Below, one piece after another: positions 1 through 8,737 of a DNA stretch of 31,506 bases. Source of the stretch: Oscillibacter sp. (lineage in GTDB: Bacteria > Bacillota > Clostridia > Oscillospirales > Oscillospiraceae); assembly GCA_009773995.1 (NCBI GenBank), contig VSMY01000014.1, positions 1-31,506 of the forward strand, written 5' to 3'. Position numbers and translations under genes: made by a program. Position 1 is the stretch's first letter; every line of letters begins with the position of its first letter. A model generated the notes under the pieces. The model was not told the DNA's origin and ran no database searches. It worked only from the letters and a program-made list of their open reading frames with translations.

Positions 1-1488
1 TATGACGACCCCGTGGACCGTCTGAACCTGAACAAGGAAATGACCGCCCTGAAGGACGAAATCAACCGCATTGCGGATTCCGCCAACTTCAACGGGATCA
101 AGCTCCTGAACGGCGATCTGGACCCCATTAAGAAGGCCGCCGCGGACCAGGCCGCTACCGACTCTGCCGCCGCTTCTGCGTTTACCGACGTGACCGTGAC
201 CCCTTCTAAGGACCACGAGACCGGAAAGACCTCTCAGAAGATGGCCTTCACCGTGGACCTGACCCAGTTCAGGGCCACCAGCACCGCCGCCGCCGGAGAG
301 ACGGTAACCGTTAACTTTAACGGCATCACCTTCGCGGGAACGGCCGGCGGTTCCGGCACGGTCACTTGGAACACCCAGCCCGTTGCGAACACCACGACGG
401 TGACGATCGGCGGCACCCAATTCAAGTGCACCTCTGCCTCGAACGGCATCTATAAATTTGAGGCCGTCAGCACTCCTACCGCCGCCAACAGCTTCAGCGG
501 ATCCCTGGCTGCTGCGGTTATTACGAAGGGCGCTAATACCGAGGTCAACCAGGGCGAAAACATTGTGGCCCACATCGATAAGGAGCAAATCGTCGGCGGC
601 CTGACGAAGCAGGCCCAGGGCAGCTTCGCTCTGACCGGCGCCATGGTGCAGGACGGCATGGAGCTGAAAATCGGCGATACCACCTATACCTTCGCCGTGG
701 GCAAGGACAGCAAGGTGACCGGAACCAACGTGGTGGACCTGAAGGATCTGGCCTTGGGAGCCGACGGCAACCTCAGTGCCGAGGACCTGAAGACCGCCGC
801 CGCCCGCCTCTCCGGCGTGGCCAACGGCAAGGGAGACTTTATCGTCACCAACGACGCCAACAGCGCGACTATCAGCCTGACCGAGCGGCTCACCAGCGAC
901 GGAAAGCCCAAATACGAGCTGGAAGGCCCCACCGAGGCGACCAAAAACGACGCCACCTGGAAAACCACCGACGGTAAGGGCGTCGTTCAGTACGGCAAGG
1001 CCTCCGGAGCCCAGACCGACGGCAGCATCGCCGGTAAGCTGACCCTCCAAATCGGCGATACCTCCGACTCCTTCAACAGCCTGGACGTCAAGATCGGCGA
1101 CATGCACGTCTCCGCCATGGGCATCATGGATACCAATGCGACGACCGGAGACTTCACCGGAGTGCAGGCCGGAAAGTCTATCAATGACATTGATATCAAA
1201 ACTCCCGGAGCCGCCCACGACGCCATTGACGTCATCAAGGGAGCCATCAACTATGTTTCCTCCATCCGCGGCGACCTGGGCGCTATCCAGAACCGTCTGG
1301 AGCACACCGCCAACAACCTGAGCGTCATGGCGGAGAACATCCAGGACGCGGAATCCACGATCCGCGATACCGACGTGGCCGAGGAAATGATGGCCTACAC
1401 CAAGAACAACATCCTGGTGCAGTCCGCTCAGGCCATGCTGGCCCAGGCCAACGCGGTTCCCCAGGGCGTGCTGCAGCTCCTCGGCTAA
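1..1488 (+). CDS. Flagellin, 5' end cut off by the window edge
   Basis: This is the filament subunit of the flagellum, exported and polymerised outside the cell. The reading frame is open from base 1, so the true start and roughly the first 100 residues lie upstream; the GTG at base 13 is an internal Val codon. The first visible residues (DRLNLNKEMTALKDEINRIA, then FNGIKLLNG) are the end of the conserved N-terminal D0/D1 helices. The C-terminal D1/D0 helices are clear near 1255-1485 (IRGDLGAIQNRLEHT, DAESTIRDTDVAEEM, QANAVPQGVLQLLG). Between them lies a Thr/Ala/Gly/Ser-rich insert of about 370 residues, the exposed D2/D3 region where O-linked glycans normally sit. The long glycosylation cluster immediately downstream suggests that this flagellin is its substrate. 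Confidence 0.95.
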   Translation, partial: YDDPVDRLNLNKEMTALKDEINRIADSANFNGIKLLNGDLDPIKKAAADQAATDSAAASAFTDVTVTPSKDHETGKTSQKMAFTVDLTQFRATSTAAAGETVTVNFNGITFAGTAGGSGTVTWNTQPVANTTTVTIGGTQFKCTSASNGIYKFEAVSTPTAANSFSGSLAAAVITKGANTEVNQGENIVAHIDKEQIVGGLTKQAQGSFALTGAMVQDGMELKIGDTTYTFAVGKDSKVTGTNVVDLKDLALGADGNLSAEDLKTAAARLSGVANGKGDFIVTNDANSATISLTERLTSDGKPKYELEGPTEATKNDATWKTTDGKGVVQYGKASGAQTDGSIAGKLTLQIGDTSDSFNSLDVKIGDMHVSAMGIMDTNATTGDFTGVQAGKSINDIDIKTPGAAHDAIDVIKGAINYVSSIRGDLGAIQNRLEHTANNLSVMAENIQDAESTIRDTDVAEEMMAYTKNNILVQSAQAMLAQANAVPQGVLQLLG

Positions 1489-1530
1489 TTTGCCGCAGAC
1501 TGAACACGCAGACGAAAACACCCAGCGTTT

Positions 1531-1560
1531 ACGGGGCGGGCGTGAGCCCGCCCCGTTTCC
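1531..1560 (+). terminator. Stem-loop terminator of the flagellin gene
   Basis: A perfect 10-bp G+C stem (1532-1541 with 1546-1555) with a GTGA loop is followed by TTT and, a few bases on, TTTTT. It lies 43 bases after the flagellin stop and probably ends most flagellin transcripts. I see no clear promoter between it and the next gene, so some read-through may feed the glycosylation cluster. Confidence 0.75.
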
Positions 1561-1574
1561 CTGTTTTTGGGAAA

Positions 1575-1596
1575 GCCGCCGAAGGGCGGCGGTTTT
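1575..1596 (+). terminator. Second, weaker stem-loop downstream of flagellin
   Basis: GCCGCC and GGCGGC pair around a GAAG loop (1575-1590) and are followed by GGTTTT. It could back up the first hairpin or protect the 3' end. It sits just upstream of the AAGGAGG of the next gene. Confidence 0.45.
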
Positions 1597-1627
1597 CTCA
1601 AGAATAAGGAGGAAAGGAACGATTTTT

Positions 1628-3757
1628 ATGGAACGGAAACCGGTTCTATCCATCGGTATCATTTTCAAAAATGAGATTCGCTGCCTGGAGCGGTGCCTGA
1701 AATCTCTCCAGCCTCTGCGGGAGGCGCTTCCCTGTGAGCTGGTCATGGCGGACACCGGATCCGGCGACGGAAGCCGGGAGGTTGCCCGGAAGTATGCGGA
1801 TATCCTCTTTGACTTCCCCTGGATCAACGATTTTTCCGCCGCCCGGAACGCGGTGATGGACCGCTGCTCCGGCAAGTGGTATTTCTCCATCGACGCCGAC
1901 GAGTGGCTGGATGCGGATATCAGCGGGCTGGTGGAGTTTTTCTCTCCCGGAAGCGACGAGCCGAAGACGGACATCTGCGCGGTGATGGAGCACAACTATT
2001 ACTGGCCGGACTTCAACCGGGGCTATGGATCCTTCATGCCCTGGCGGCTGCTGCGCATGTCCACCGGCATCCGCTTCCAGGGGGAAATTCATGAAATTTG
2101 GCCTATGGAGGGCCGCCAAGGCATCCTCCTGAGCAAGGTGCTGCTGCACCACGACGGCTATGTGGCGATGAACGTCGGAAAAGGACAGGGCAAACGGGAG
2201 AGGAACCTCAAGCTCCTCCGGGCGAGGCTGGAAAAGGAACCGGACAGTCTGCTGGTTCGGGTGCAGATGATTGAAAGCGGCGGGATGGAGCCGGATTTTG
2301 AAGAGCAGCTCCGGGCCGCCGTCTCCCTGGTGAAGAAGCGGGCCAAGGATTGGAACATCCTGGGTCCCACGACTATGCGCCACGCCGTTTCCAGTGCCCG
2401 GGAGCGGAAGCTGCCGGAGATAGAAGAGTGGATTCACATGGCGGAGGAGCTGTTCCCGGACTCCTGCTTCACCCGCATGGACACGGCCTTTAACGCCGCC
2501 GCCTACTACCTGGAGGCGGAGAATTTTAGCGAGAGTGCCCGCTGGGCGCAAATCGGCCTGAAGGCCCACGAGGATTTCCGGGAGGGCCGGGGCGACTTTA
2601 CCGGGCAGATTTACGGGTCCCTGCAAACCTCCACGCCCATCAGCGAAGCGGCGCTGGGCGTCATTTTGGCGAGGGCCCTGTTTGAACAGGGGCGCGCCGA
2701 CGAGGCGGCGGCCCCGCTGGAAGGCGTTGCCTTCACGGCGCTGGATAAACAGTGGACCCAGAACACGCTGGAGACCCTGCAAATGTTCCACTTCCGCAGC
2801 GAGATGGACACCGCCCCGCTGATTACCCGGTTTTGGGAGGAAATCAGCCTCCCGGAGCCCAACCGGGAGTGGGCGGAGGAGCGCCGGGCCGCGTTCCTCC
2901 AGACGGCCCTGCCCCGTTTTAAGGCGGACTACATGGCCAGAGAGACGGGCGATCCCACCTTCCGCCGCCGGGTGTATACCCTCTATCAGCCGCTGGCGGG
3001 CAAATGCGTCCTGGGCACAGCGGCCGCAATTCTGGAGAGCGATTCCCCGGAGGAACTGGGAGCGCTTATAAACACGGTGGAGAACTGGGAGACGTTCCCC
3101 GTTTCGGCCCTGTCCCACGCCCTCCGGGCGGGAACGGTCTTCCCCGCGGCGTCTAACCCGGTGAAGATTGAGGAGCTGGACGGCCTGGCGTCCCGCCTGG
3201 CGGGGAACTGGGCGGAGCTGTACGATATCCTGCGGCAGGCGGTTTCCAACGATTACGCCGGGAGCTGGCAGACGCTGGCCTGGGCGCAGTGCCTTGCCGC
3301 GGCGGCGGTCCGGACCTTCCCCTGGAAGGGCGACGCCCCGGAGGGCATGGAGCTGGCCCGCATCTTTGCCAGGGTGGAGAAGGACTTCATCACCGGCTGC
3401 TACGCGCCGGAGATCCTGCGGGAGGGCAATCTCTGCGTCCTGCCGCCCATGCACCGCGTCGGCTGGTACTGCGCCCAGGCGTTTGACGACTTGGAGGCGG
3501 GAGACGCCGCGGGCTACGTGCGCCTGCTCCGGGCGGGGCTGGCCTCCTGCGAGTCGATGAAGGACATGGTGGAGTTCCTGGCGGAGCGTACGCCGGAGCT
3601 TCAGGCCCAGCTGCCCAGCGCGGAGCTGCTGGTCATGGCGGAAAAGATACGGATGATGCTGGCGGCCTATCCGGAGGACGACCCGGCGGTGGAGGCGGTT
3701 AAGCAGAGCCCGGCCTATCAGCGGGTGGCCTATTTAATAGAGGAGAACCAGCCATGA
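1628..3757 (+). CDS. GT2-family glycosyltransferase with long helical C-terminal region
   Basis: This is a probable cytoplasmic inverting glycosyltransferase acting on flagellin or its glycan. The start is the ATG at 1628, preceded by AAGGAGG at 1606-1612. The product is 709 residues. Residues 1-100 are a GT-A fold of family 2: LSIGIIFKNE at the start, ADTGSGDGS (41-49) and the metal/nucleotide-binding DAD (89-91, in SIDADEWLD). The remaining 500-odd residues have no recognisable catalytic motif but look alpha-helical with TPR-like stretches, a layout also seen in SPINDLY/TPR-linked glycosyltransferases near flagellin genes. The stop overlaps the next gene's ATG by 4 bases (ATGA), so the two are translationally coupled. 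The sugar donor cannot be read from sequence. The GT2 call is firm; the role in flagellin glycosylation is inferred from position. Confidence 0.9.
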   Translation: MERKPVLSIGIIFKNEIRCLERCLKSLQPLREALPCELVMADTGSGDGSREVARKYADILFDFPWINDFSAARNAVMDRCSGKWYFSIDADEWLDADISGLVEFFSPGSDEPKTDICAVMEHNYYWPDFNRGYGSFMPWRLLRMSTGIRFQGEIHEIWPMEGRQGILLSKVLLHHDGYVAMNVGKGQGKRERNLKLLRARLEKEPDSLLVRVQMIESGGMEPDFEEQLRAAVSLVKKRAKDWNILGPTTMRHAVSSARERKLPEIEEWIHMAEELFPDSCFTRMDTAFNAAAYYLEAENFSESARWAQIGLKAHEDFREGRGDFTGQIYGSLQTSTPISEAALGVILARALFEQGRADEAAAPLEGVAFTALDKQWTQNTLETLQMFHFRSEMDTAPLITRFWEEISLPEPNREWAEERRAAFLQTALPRFKADYMARETGDPTFRRRVYTLYQPLAGKCVLGTAAAILESDSPEELGALINTVENWETFPVSALSHALRAGTVFPAASNPVKIEELDGLASRLAGNWAELYDILRQAVSNDYAGSWQTLAWAQCLAAAAVRTFPWKGDAPEGMELARIFARVEKDFITGCYAPEILREGNLCVLPPMHRVGWYCAQAFDDLEAGDAAGYVRLLRAGLASCESMKDMVEFLAERTPELQAQLPSAELLVMAEKIRMMLAAYPEDDPAVEAVKQSPAYQRVAYLIEENQP

Positions 3758-4545
3758 AGGTTGTCATCTTGGCCGGCGGGCTGGGGACCCGCATCAGTGA
3801 GGAGAGCCATCTCAAGCCCAAGCCCATGATTACCATCGGCGAACAGCCGATTTTGTGGCACATCATGAAGTATTACTCCAGCTTCGGCTTCCATGATTTT
3901 GTGATTTGCTGCGGGTACAAGGGCCACATTATCAAGGAGTATTTCGCGGACTATTATCTCTACCGTTCCGACGTGACCTTCGATTTCTCGGCGGAAAACC
4001 GGATGACGGTCCATGCAAATGTGGCCGAGCCCTGGCGGGTGACGCTGGTGGACACGGGGCTGAACACCCAGACCGGCGGGCGGGTGAAGCGCGTGCGGAA
4101 GTACATTGGAGACGAGCCCTTTATGCTGACCTACGGCGACGGGGTGAGCGACGTGGACTTCGAGGCGCTTCTGGCCCAGCACCGGGCCTCGAAAAAGCTG
4201 GTGACGCTGACGGGCATCCAGCCCGGCGGCCGCTTTGGCGTTCTGGACCTGGACGAGACCGGCAGGACGGTCTCCGGCTTCCGGGAGAAGGCCAAGGAGG
4301 ACGGGGGCTGGATCAACGGCGGCTTCATGGTGATGGAACCGGAGGTCTTCCGTTACCTCGGCGAGGAAGAGGGCTGCATTCTGGAGCGCGAGCCGCTGGA
4401 GCGCCTGGCGGCGGAGGGAAACCTGGGAATTTACAAGCATTACGGTTTCTGGCAGTGCATGGACACCCAGCGGGACCGGGGGCTTTTGGAGAACCTCTGG
4501 CGGCAGGGGAGAGCGCCTTGGAAGGTGTGGGAAGAGAACGCGTGA
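3754..4545 (+). CDS. rfbF: Glucose-1-phosphate cytidylyltransferase
   Basis: It makes CDP-glucose from CTP and glucose-1-phosphate, the entry to CDP-3,6-dideoxyhexoses and related sugars. The protein is 263 residues, the usual RfbF length. The nucleotidyltransferase signature is intact: LAGGLGTR (6-13), then KPKPMI (21-26) and the metal-binding YGDGVSDV (127-134). The block HIMKYYSSFG with CCGYKGH (52-58) is typical of RfbF rather than of glucose-1-phosphate thymidylyl- or uridylyltransferases. The ATG overlaps the preceding stop. The usual partner RfbG (CDP-glucose 4,6-dehydratase) is not in the window, so CDP-glucose may be used directly by one of the local glycosyltransferases or be processed by an enzyme encoded elsewhere. 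Confidence 0.92.
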   Translation: MKVVILAGGLGTRISEESHLKPKPMITIGEQPILWHIMKYYSSFGFHDFVICCGYKGHIIKEYFADYYLYRSDVTFDFSAENRMTVHANVAEPWRVTLVDTGLNTQTGGRVKRVRKYIGDEPFMLTYGDGVSDVDFEALLAQHRASKKLVTLTGIQPGGRFGVLDLDETGRTVSGFREKAKEDGGWINGGFMVMEPEVFRYLGEEEGCILEREPLERLAAEGNLGIYKHYGFWQCMDTQRDRGLLENLWRQGRAPWKVWEENA

Positions 4546-4599
4546 GCGCGCCGGAAAATCCGGACAGAGGCCCGATTTGACTGGGAAGGAGTGTGCCCC

Positions 4600-5508
4600 A
4601 TGATCTCCGTGATTATGCTGACCTACAACCGGGAGAAGCTGGTTTCCCGGGCCATCGAGAGTATTTTGGCTCAGACGTACCGGGACTTTGAATTTTTGAT
4701 TGTGGACAACGGGTCCACGGACCGCAGCGGGCAGATTGCGGAGGAATACGCCGCCGGGGACGGCCGCATCCGGGTGATTCACCGGGAGCGGGGAAACATC
4801 GGCTCCGGCCGCAACGCCGGACTGGACGCGGCCAAAGGGGATTCCATCGCCTTTATTGACGACGACGACTGGGCGGAGCCGGATTTCCTGGAATTCCTGT
4901 TGGCGCTGCTGGAGGAGAACGGGGCGGACGTGGCCATCTGCGGCGCGGCGGACAAAAGCTTTGACGAAAAGAAGGTTATGACTGCGGAAGAGGCTCTGAT
5001 CGAGCTGATGTGGCGGAAGAAGTACAACATGGCGTTTCCCACCAAGCTCTTCCGCCGGGAGCTGATGGAGCACCTGCGGTTCCCGGAGGACGGAGCGTAT
5101 GACGACATTGCCCTCATGTACCGCCTGCTGGCGGAGGCGGAGACGGTGGCCTATCACGGCCTGCCCAAGTACACGTTTTACCGCCACGAGGGAAACAATT
5201 CCGCCTGGACGACGAACCACAGCCTGCTGACGCCGGAGACGCTGGAGGAGTACTTGAGGGCCTACCGCGCCAGAACGGTGTGGCTCAGTGAACGGTTCCC
5301 GGCCGGCGCGGCGTCCTTCCGCTATTTCGAGTGGTCCTTCATGATCTCCATGGTAGAGAAAATAGACCGCCTGGGCCTGAAGGACTGCGAGCCCCAGCGG
5401 AAGGCCATGGAGCGGGAGCTGTCCGCCGGCCGCGAGGAGTTTTTGCGTGCGCCGGAGCTGCTGCCCTTTGAGCGGGAGTGGATGATGGAGTACATAAAAG
5501 GAGAATGA
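4600..5508 (+). CDS. GT2-family glycosyltransferase
   Basis: This is a probable sugar transferase of family 2 and 302 residues. The ATG at 4600 is preferred over the in-frame GTG at 4591 because AAGGAG (4586-4591) is 8 bases upstream of it. Visible motifs are SVIMLTYNRE at the N-terminus, VDNGSTDRS (35-43), the acidic nucleotide-binding DDDDW (87-91) and a helical C-terminal part. It follows rfbF by 54 bases and overlaps the next gene's alternative start at 5505. The donor and acceptor are unknown; involvement in the flagellar glycan is inferred from its place in the cluster. Confidence 0.9.
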   Translation: MISVIMLTYNREKLVSRAIESILAQTYRDFEFLIVDNGSTDRSGQIAEEYAAGDGRIRVIHRERGNIGSGRNAGLDAAKGDSIAFIDDDDWAEPDFLEFLLALLEENGADVAICGAADKSFDEKKVMTAEEALIELMWRKKYNMAFPTKLFRRELMEHLRFPEDGAYDDIALMYRLLAEAETVAYHGLPKYTFYRHEGNNSAWTTNHSLLTPETLEEYLRAYRARTVWLSERFPAGAASFRYFEWSFMISMVEKIDRLGLKDCEPQRKAMERELSAGREEFLRAPELLPFEREWMMEYIKGE

Positions 5509-5513
5509 ACATC

Positions 5514-6314
5514 ATGGAAAACAAGTTGACCGCCCGGCGTCTGGCGATTGTGCCGACGACGAACTGCTCTTTAAAATGCCGGCTCTGCTGCGATTTTCTC
5601 AATGGCCCGGTGGAGCGCCGGGACATCCCCTTTGAAGAGGTATGCCGGGACGTCGACGCCTGCTTCGAGCTGATTGACCATGTGGAATGGCTGCAGTTCG
5701 TGGGGGGCGAGGTGTTTGTATACCGGGATTTTCCGAAGCTGCTGGATTACGCCCGGAAGTACCGGGACCGTTTTGACCGCCTGATTATCGAGACCAACGG
5801 GACGGTGTTCCCCAAGGAGGACGGACAGGCCGCTATTTTGGCCTACGGCGGGGATATTACCATCATGGTCAGCGATTACGGCGAATTGTCCCGGGCCTGC
5901 GGGCAGTTTGTGGCGTTTGCGGAGGAGCATCAGATTGATATCCGCCTGAAAAAGTATCACGGGGAAGACCAGTACTATGACGGCTGGATTGATAACAACG
6001 ATCCCCATGACCTGAAAGAACCGGGGGATGTGCTGGAGGTCAACGCGAAAAACTGCCCGCAGTACATCTGCCGGAACATGCACTGCTTCAACGGAAAGCT
6101 CTACCGCTGCTCAAATTCCTGCTTCATGCAGGAAATGGGCCTCTTCCCGCCGAAGGACGGGGATTTTGTGGACCTGCGGGACGGCTCCAGGACCGTAGAG
6201 GAAAAGCGGGAGATCATCGGCGAGTTCTACACCCGCGCCCGGCGTTCCTGCCGGTACTGCAAGTTCAAGTATATCGGCGTGCTTCCCCGCCACCCGGCGG
6301 CGGAACAGCTGTGA
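5514..6314 (+). CDS. Radical SAM protein with C-terminal Cys-rich region
   Basis: This is a predicted [4Fe-4S]-dependent radical S-adenosylmethionine enzyme of 266 residues. The canonical CX3CX2C cluster is at C18, C22 and C25 (NCSLKCRLC). It is followed by a GGE motif (QFVGGEVF), expected for SAM binding. The C-terminal half carries further cysteines (NCPQYICRNMHC, YRCSNSC, CRYCKF) consistent with a SPASM/twitch-like auxiliary cluster. ATG 5514 has AAGGAG 10 bases upstream; ATG 5505, overlapping the previous stop, is too close to that site. It is a distant relative of the protein at 7853: both have GW(I/V)D and a late (Y/F)(V/I)DL block. The substrate is unknown; a sugar, or an amino acid used to decorate one, is plausible from context. 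Confidence 0.88.
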   Translation: MENKLTARRLAIVPTTNCSLKCRLCCDFLNGPVERRDIPFEEVCRDVDACFELIDHVEWLQFVGGEVFVYRDFPKLLDYARKYRDRFDRLIIETNGTVFPKEDGQAAILAYGGDITIMVSDYGELSRACGQFVAFAEEHQIDIRLKKYHGEDQYYDGWIDNNDPHDLKEPGDVLEVNAKNCPQYICRNMHCFNGKLYRCSNSCFMQEMGLFPPKDGDFVDLRDGSRTVEEKREIIGEFYTRARRSCRYCKFKYIGVLPRHPAAEQL

Positions 6315-6324
6315 GGGCGGGAGC

Positions 6325-7827
6325 ATGAGCGTTTTTTCCGGGTTTTTTCCTCTGGGCTTGGGAACCTCCCGGCTTCCCGTCAGCGGTCCGAAGGACGCGG
6401 AGGGGCTGGAACGGTCCGTTGCGATTGTCCTGCGGGCCCTGGAATTGGGCGTCAATTACGTTGACGTAGGGCACAACTATTCCGCCGGCATGGCGCCCCG
6501 GGTACTGAAGGAGGCGTTCCGCCGGACGAAGCGCCCGTTTTCCACCATGGTAAAGGTCCAATACGGCGAGGACCGGACGTCGGACGACGCCCGCCGCCGG
6601 GCGGAGCTGCATTTGACCGCCATGGGCCTGGAGAGGGCGCGGTTTTTCACCTGCTGGAGCATCTGGAGTTGGGAGGATTTCCAGCGCATTATGGAACCGG
6701 GCGGAATTTATGAGGGAGCGGAGAAACTGAAGGCGGAGGGCGTGGTGGAGCATATTTGCGCGTCCCTGCACGCGCCTCCGGCGGACATGATACGGATGAT
6801 TGAAAGCGGCGTCTTTGAGGGCGTGACGGTGTCTTACTCCCTGCTGAACGCCGCCCAGATGCGCCCGGTTTTGGACGCCGCCCAGGCCCGGAACGTAGGC
6901 GTGGCGGTGATGAATCCCCTGGGCGGCGGACTGATTGCCCAGAACCGTTCGTTTTTCTCATTCGCCTGCTGCGGGCCGGACGGCGGAAACGCCGTTCACG
7001 CGGCTCTGCGTTTTGTGAAGGCCCATCCGGCGGTGGATATCGTACTGGGCGGCGTAAGCAGCACGGAGGAGCTGGAGGACAGCGCGGGCCTTTTTTCCGC
7101 GCCGGATTCGGAACCGCCGGAGGCGCGTATGGAGCGGGCGCTGTCCGGCCTGTCCGGCATTCAGGGCTTTTGCACCGGGTGCAAGTACTGCGCGGGCTGT
7201 CCTCAGGGCATTCCCACGTATGCGCTGATGAAGGCGCGGAACGCCCTGCTGTTTGATCCGGCGGCGTCCTATAACCGGCGGGGGCCGGAGGAGCTGCTGT
7301 ATGACCTGGAGATATTCCGGAAGCTCTATTATGAGGCCGGCTGGCTTCCCGCTTCGGGAGAGAATCCCTGTGTGGGCTGCGGAAAATGCGAAAGGGCGTG
7401 TACGCAGAAGCTGGACGTGATCGAGGGCGTTTCCGAGATTTACCGGCGGGCGGAACGGGCCGGCTATACGGAGGCGGCGCATAAGGCGCGGCTGGCGGAG
7501 CTGCTGGGGGGAAAGGGCTATCGAAAGGTAGGGCTCTATCCCAGCGGGGGCTTTTCCAGGCTGGTTATCCGGCTGTATCGGGAGTTTTTCGGAGAGCCCG
7601 CCTTTGCGTGGATGCTGTTTAACAGCGACGAGAAGACCTGGGGCCAGCGGGACGAGGGGTATGTGATTCACGCGCCTCAGGAGATTCCGGAGCTTTGCCC
7701 GGATATGATACTGGTGTGTACCTATCGTTTTGAAGAGGAAATTGCCCGGAGCCTGCGCCCCTATGAGGAGCAGGGCGTACGCATCGAAAAACTGCACCGG
7801 GAGGGAGACGTCCCCTGGGTGTTTTAG
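6325..7827 (+). CDS. Aldo/keto reductase fused to a two-cluster ferredoxin region and a Rossmann-like tail
   Basis: The 500-residue protein has three parts. Residues 1-270 form an aldo/keto reductase TIM barrel with the full catalytic tetrad in its expected places: D47 and Y52 (YVDVGHNYS), K77 (MVKV) and H149 (ASLH). Residues 283-292 (CTGCKYCAGC) and 349-359 (CVGCGKCERAC) are two four-cysteine motifs of the bacterial ferredoxin type, suggesting flavin- or ferredoxin-linked electron flow. Residues 399-500 (GYRKVGLYPSGGF to the end) look like a small Rossmann fold related to the N-termini of the Maf-type proteins at 10301 and 12453. AKR-ferredoxin fusions are a known family, but the extra tail is unusual. 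It sits between two radical SAM genes, so it may reduce their product or supply electrons. Substrate unknown. Confidence 0.87.
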   Translation: MSVFSGFFPLGLGTSRLPVSGPKDAEGLERSVAIVLRALELGVNYVDVGHNYSAGMAPRVLKEAFRRTKRPFSTMVKVQYGEDRTSDDARRRAELHLTAMGLERARFFTCWSIWSWEDFQRIMEPGGIYEGAEKLKAEGVVEHICASLHAPPADMIRMIESGVFEGVTVSYSLLNAAQMRPVLDAAQARNVGVAVMNPLGGGLIAQNRSFFSFACCGPDGGNAVHAALRFVKAHPAVDIVLGGVSSTEELEDSAGLFSAPDSEPPEARMERALSGLSGIQGFCTGCKYCAGCPQGIPTYALMKARNALLFDPAASYNRRGPEELLYDLEIFRKLYYEAGWLPASGENPCVGCGKCERACTQKLDVIEGVSEIYRRAERAGYTEAAHKARLAELLGGKGYRKVGLYPSGGFSRLVIRLYREFFGEPAFAWMLFNSDEKTWGQRDEGYVIHAPQEIPELCPDMILVCTYRFEEEIARSLRPYEEQGVRIEKLHREGDVPWVF

Positions 7828-7852
7828 CCAGAACGAAAAGGAGGCTTTCACA

Positions 7853-8728
7853 GTGGAGCAGCTGGAAATGTATCAAACCGGAATCGCCATTACCATGGCG
7901 TGCAACCTGAAATGCCGGTTGTGCAGCAACTACGCGCCCTATTACGCCCACCCGGCGTACCATTCCCTGGACTACCTCAAGGAGATGATGCGCCGTTATT
8001 TCACGGTGGTCACCCGCGTACGGAAGCTGATGTTTACCGGCGGCGAGCCCCTTCTGCATCCGGCGCTGGGGGGACTGATGGAGGACCTCTGCCAATACCG
8101 GGATCGGATTGACGTTTTCGGCGTCATTACCAACAGCGGCCTGGCGCCGGGGCCGGATGTGCTGGACGCCGCCCAGGAATTTGGAGAGAAGTTCCACTTC
8201 CTGATTGACGATTACGGCCCGGAGCTGTCCGTAAAGGCGCAGGAAACCGCCGCCCTTCTGGACAGCCGGGGCATTCGGTACATTCTGCGCAATTACACGC
8301 CGGACAACCCCCACTGCGGGGGCTGGGTGGATTTTGGAGACCTGAGCCGGAAGAAATGCCAGACCCAGGCGGAGGCGGAAGCCCTGTACGCGAAGTGCGC
8401 CTATCCGCAGAAGCTCCATTTCGCCTTCGACCTGGTGGACGGAGCCATGTATCCCTGCGGCCCCAGCCGGCGGTGCCGGGAGCTGGGCGTGGCGGTGGAG
8501 GACAGCGAGTACATCGACCTGTTTGACGACTCCCTCAGCGCGGCGGAGCAGCGGGAGAAAATCGCCGCGATTTACCGCAAAAAGAGCTTGGCGGCCTGCG
8601 CCTACTGCAACGGGATGCACGAGGATTCCCCGCGCTTTCAGCCGGGCCAGCAGCTGACGGCCGGCGAGCTGGCCAAGGTGCGGGAGGGAGCAAGGTTTTA
8701 CGCGGATATTCAATCGAAAGCGGAATAG
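7853..8728 (+). CDS. Radical SAM protein
   Basis: This is a predicted radical SAM enzyme of 291 residues, starting at GTG 7853 with a textbook AAGGAGG (7838-7844) 8 bases upstream. Longer in-frame starts lie inside the previous gene. The CX3CX2C motif is C17, C21, C24 (ACNLKCRLC), followed by FTGGEPLLHP, the GGE SAM-binding element. Later cysteines (KCAYPQ, YPCGPSRRC, CAYCNG) suggest an auxiliary cluster or a degenerate SPASM domain. It resembles the protein at 5514 in layout. With the AKR/ferredoxin gene between them the three appear to form one redox module. The reaction is unknown. Confidence 0.88.
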   Translation: MEQLEMYQTGIAITMACNLKCRLCSNYAPYYAHPAYHSLDYLKEMMRRYFTVVTRVRKLMFTGGEPLLHPALGGLMEDLCQYRDRIDVFGVITNSGLAPGPDVLDAAQEFGEKFHFLIDDYGPELSVKAQETAALLDSRGIRYILRNYTPDNPHCGGWVDFGDLSRKKCQTQAEAEALYAKCAYPQKLHFAFDLVDGAMYPCGPSRRCRELGVAVEDSEYIDLFDDSLSAAEQREKIAAIYRKKSLAACAYCNGMHEDSPRFQPGQQLTAGELAKVREGARFYADIQSKAE

Positions 8729-8737
8729 GGTGAGGGC

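Noticed and set aside
1646..3454. 602-codon minus-strand open frame
   Set aside because: It lies wholly opposite the GT2 gene, has no recognisable motif, is rich in Arg, His and Pro, and arises from the codon bias of the G+C-rich plus strand.
3730..5220. 496-codon minus-strand open frame
   Set aside because: It is antisense to rfbF and a GT2 gene, both with complete family motifs; no independent coding evidence.
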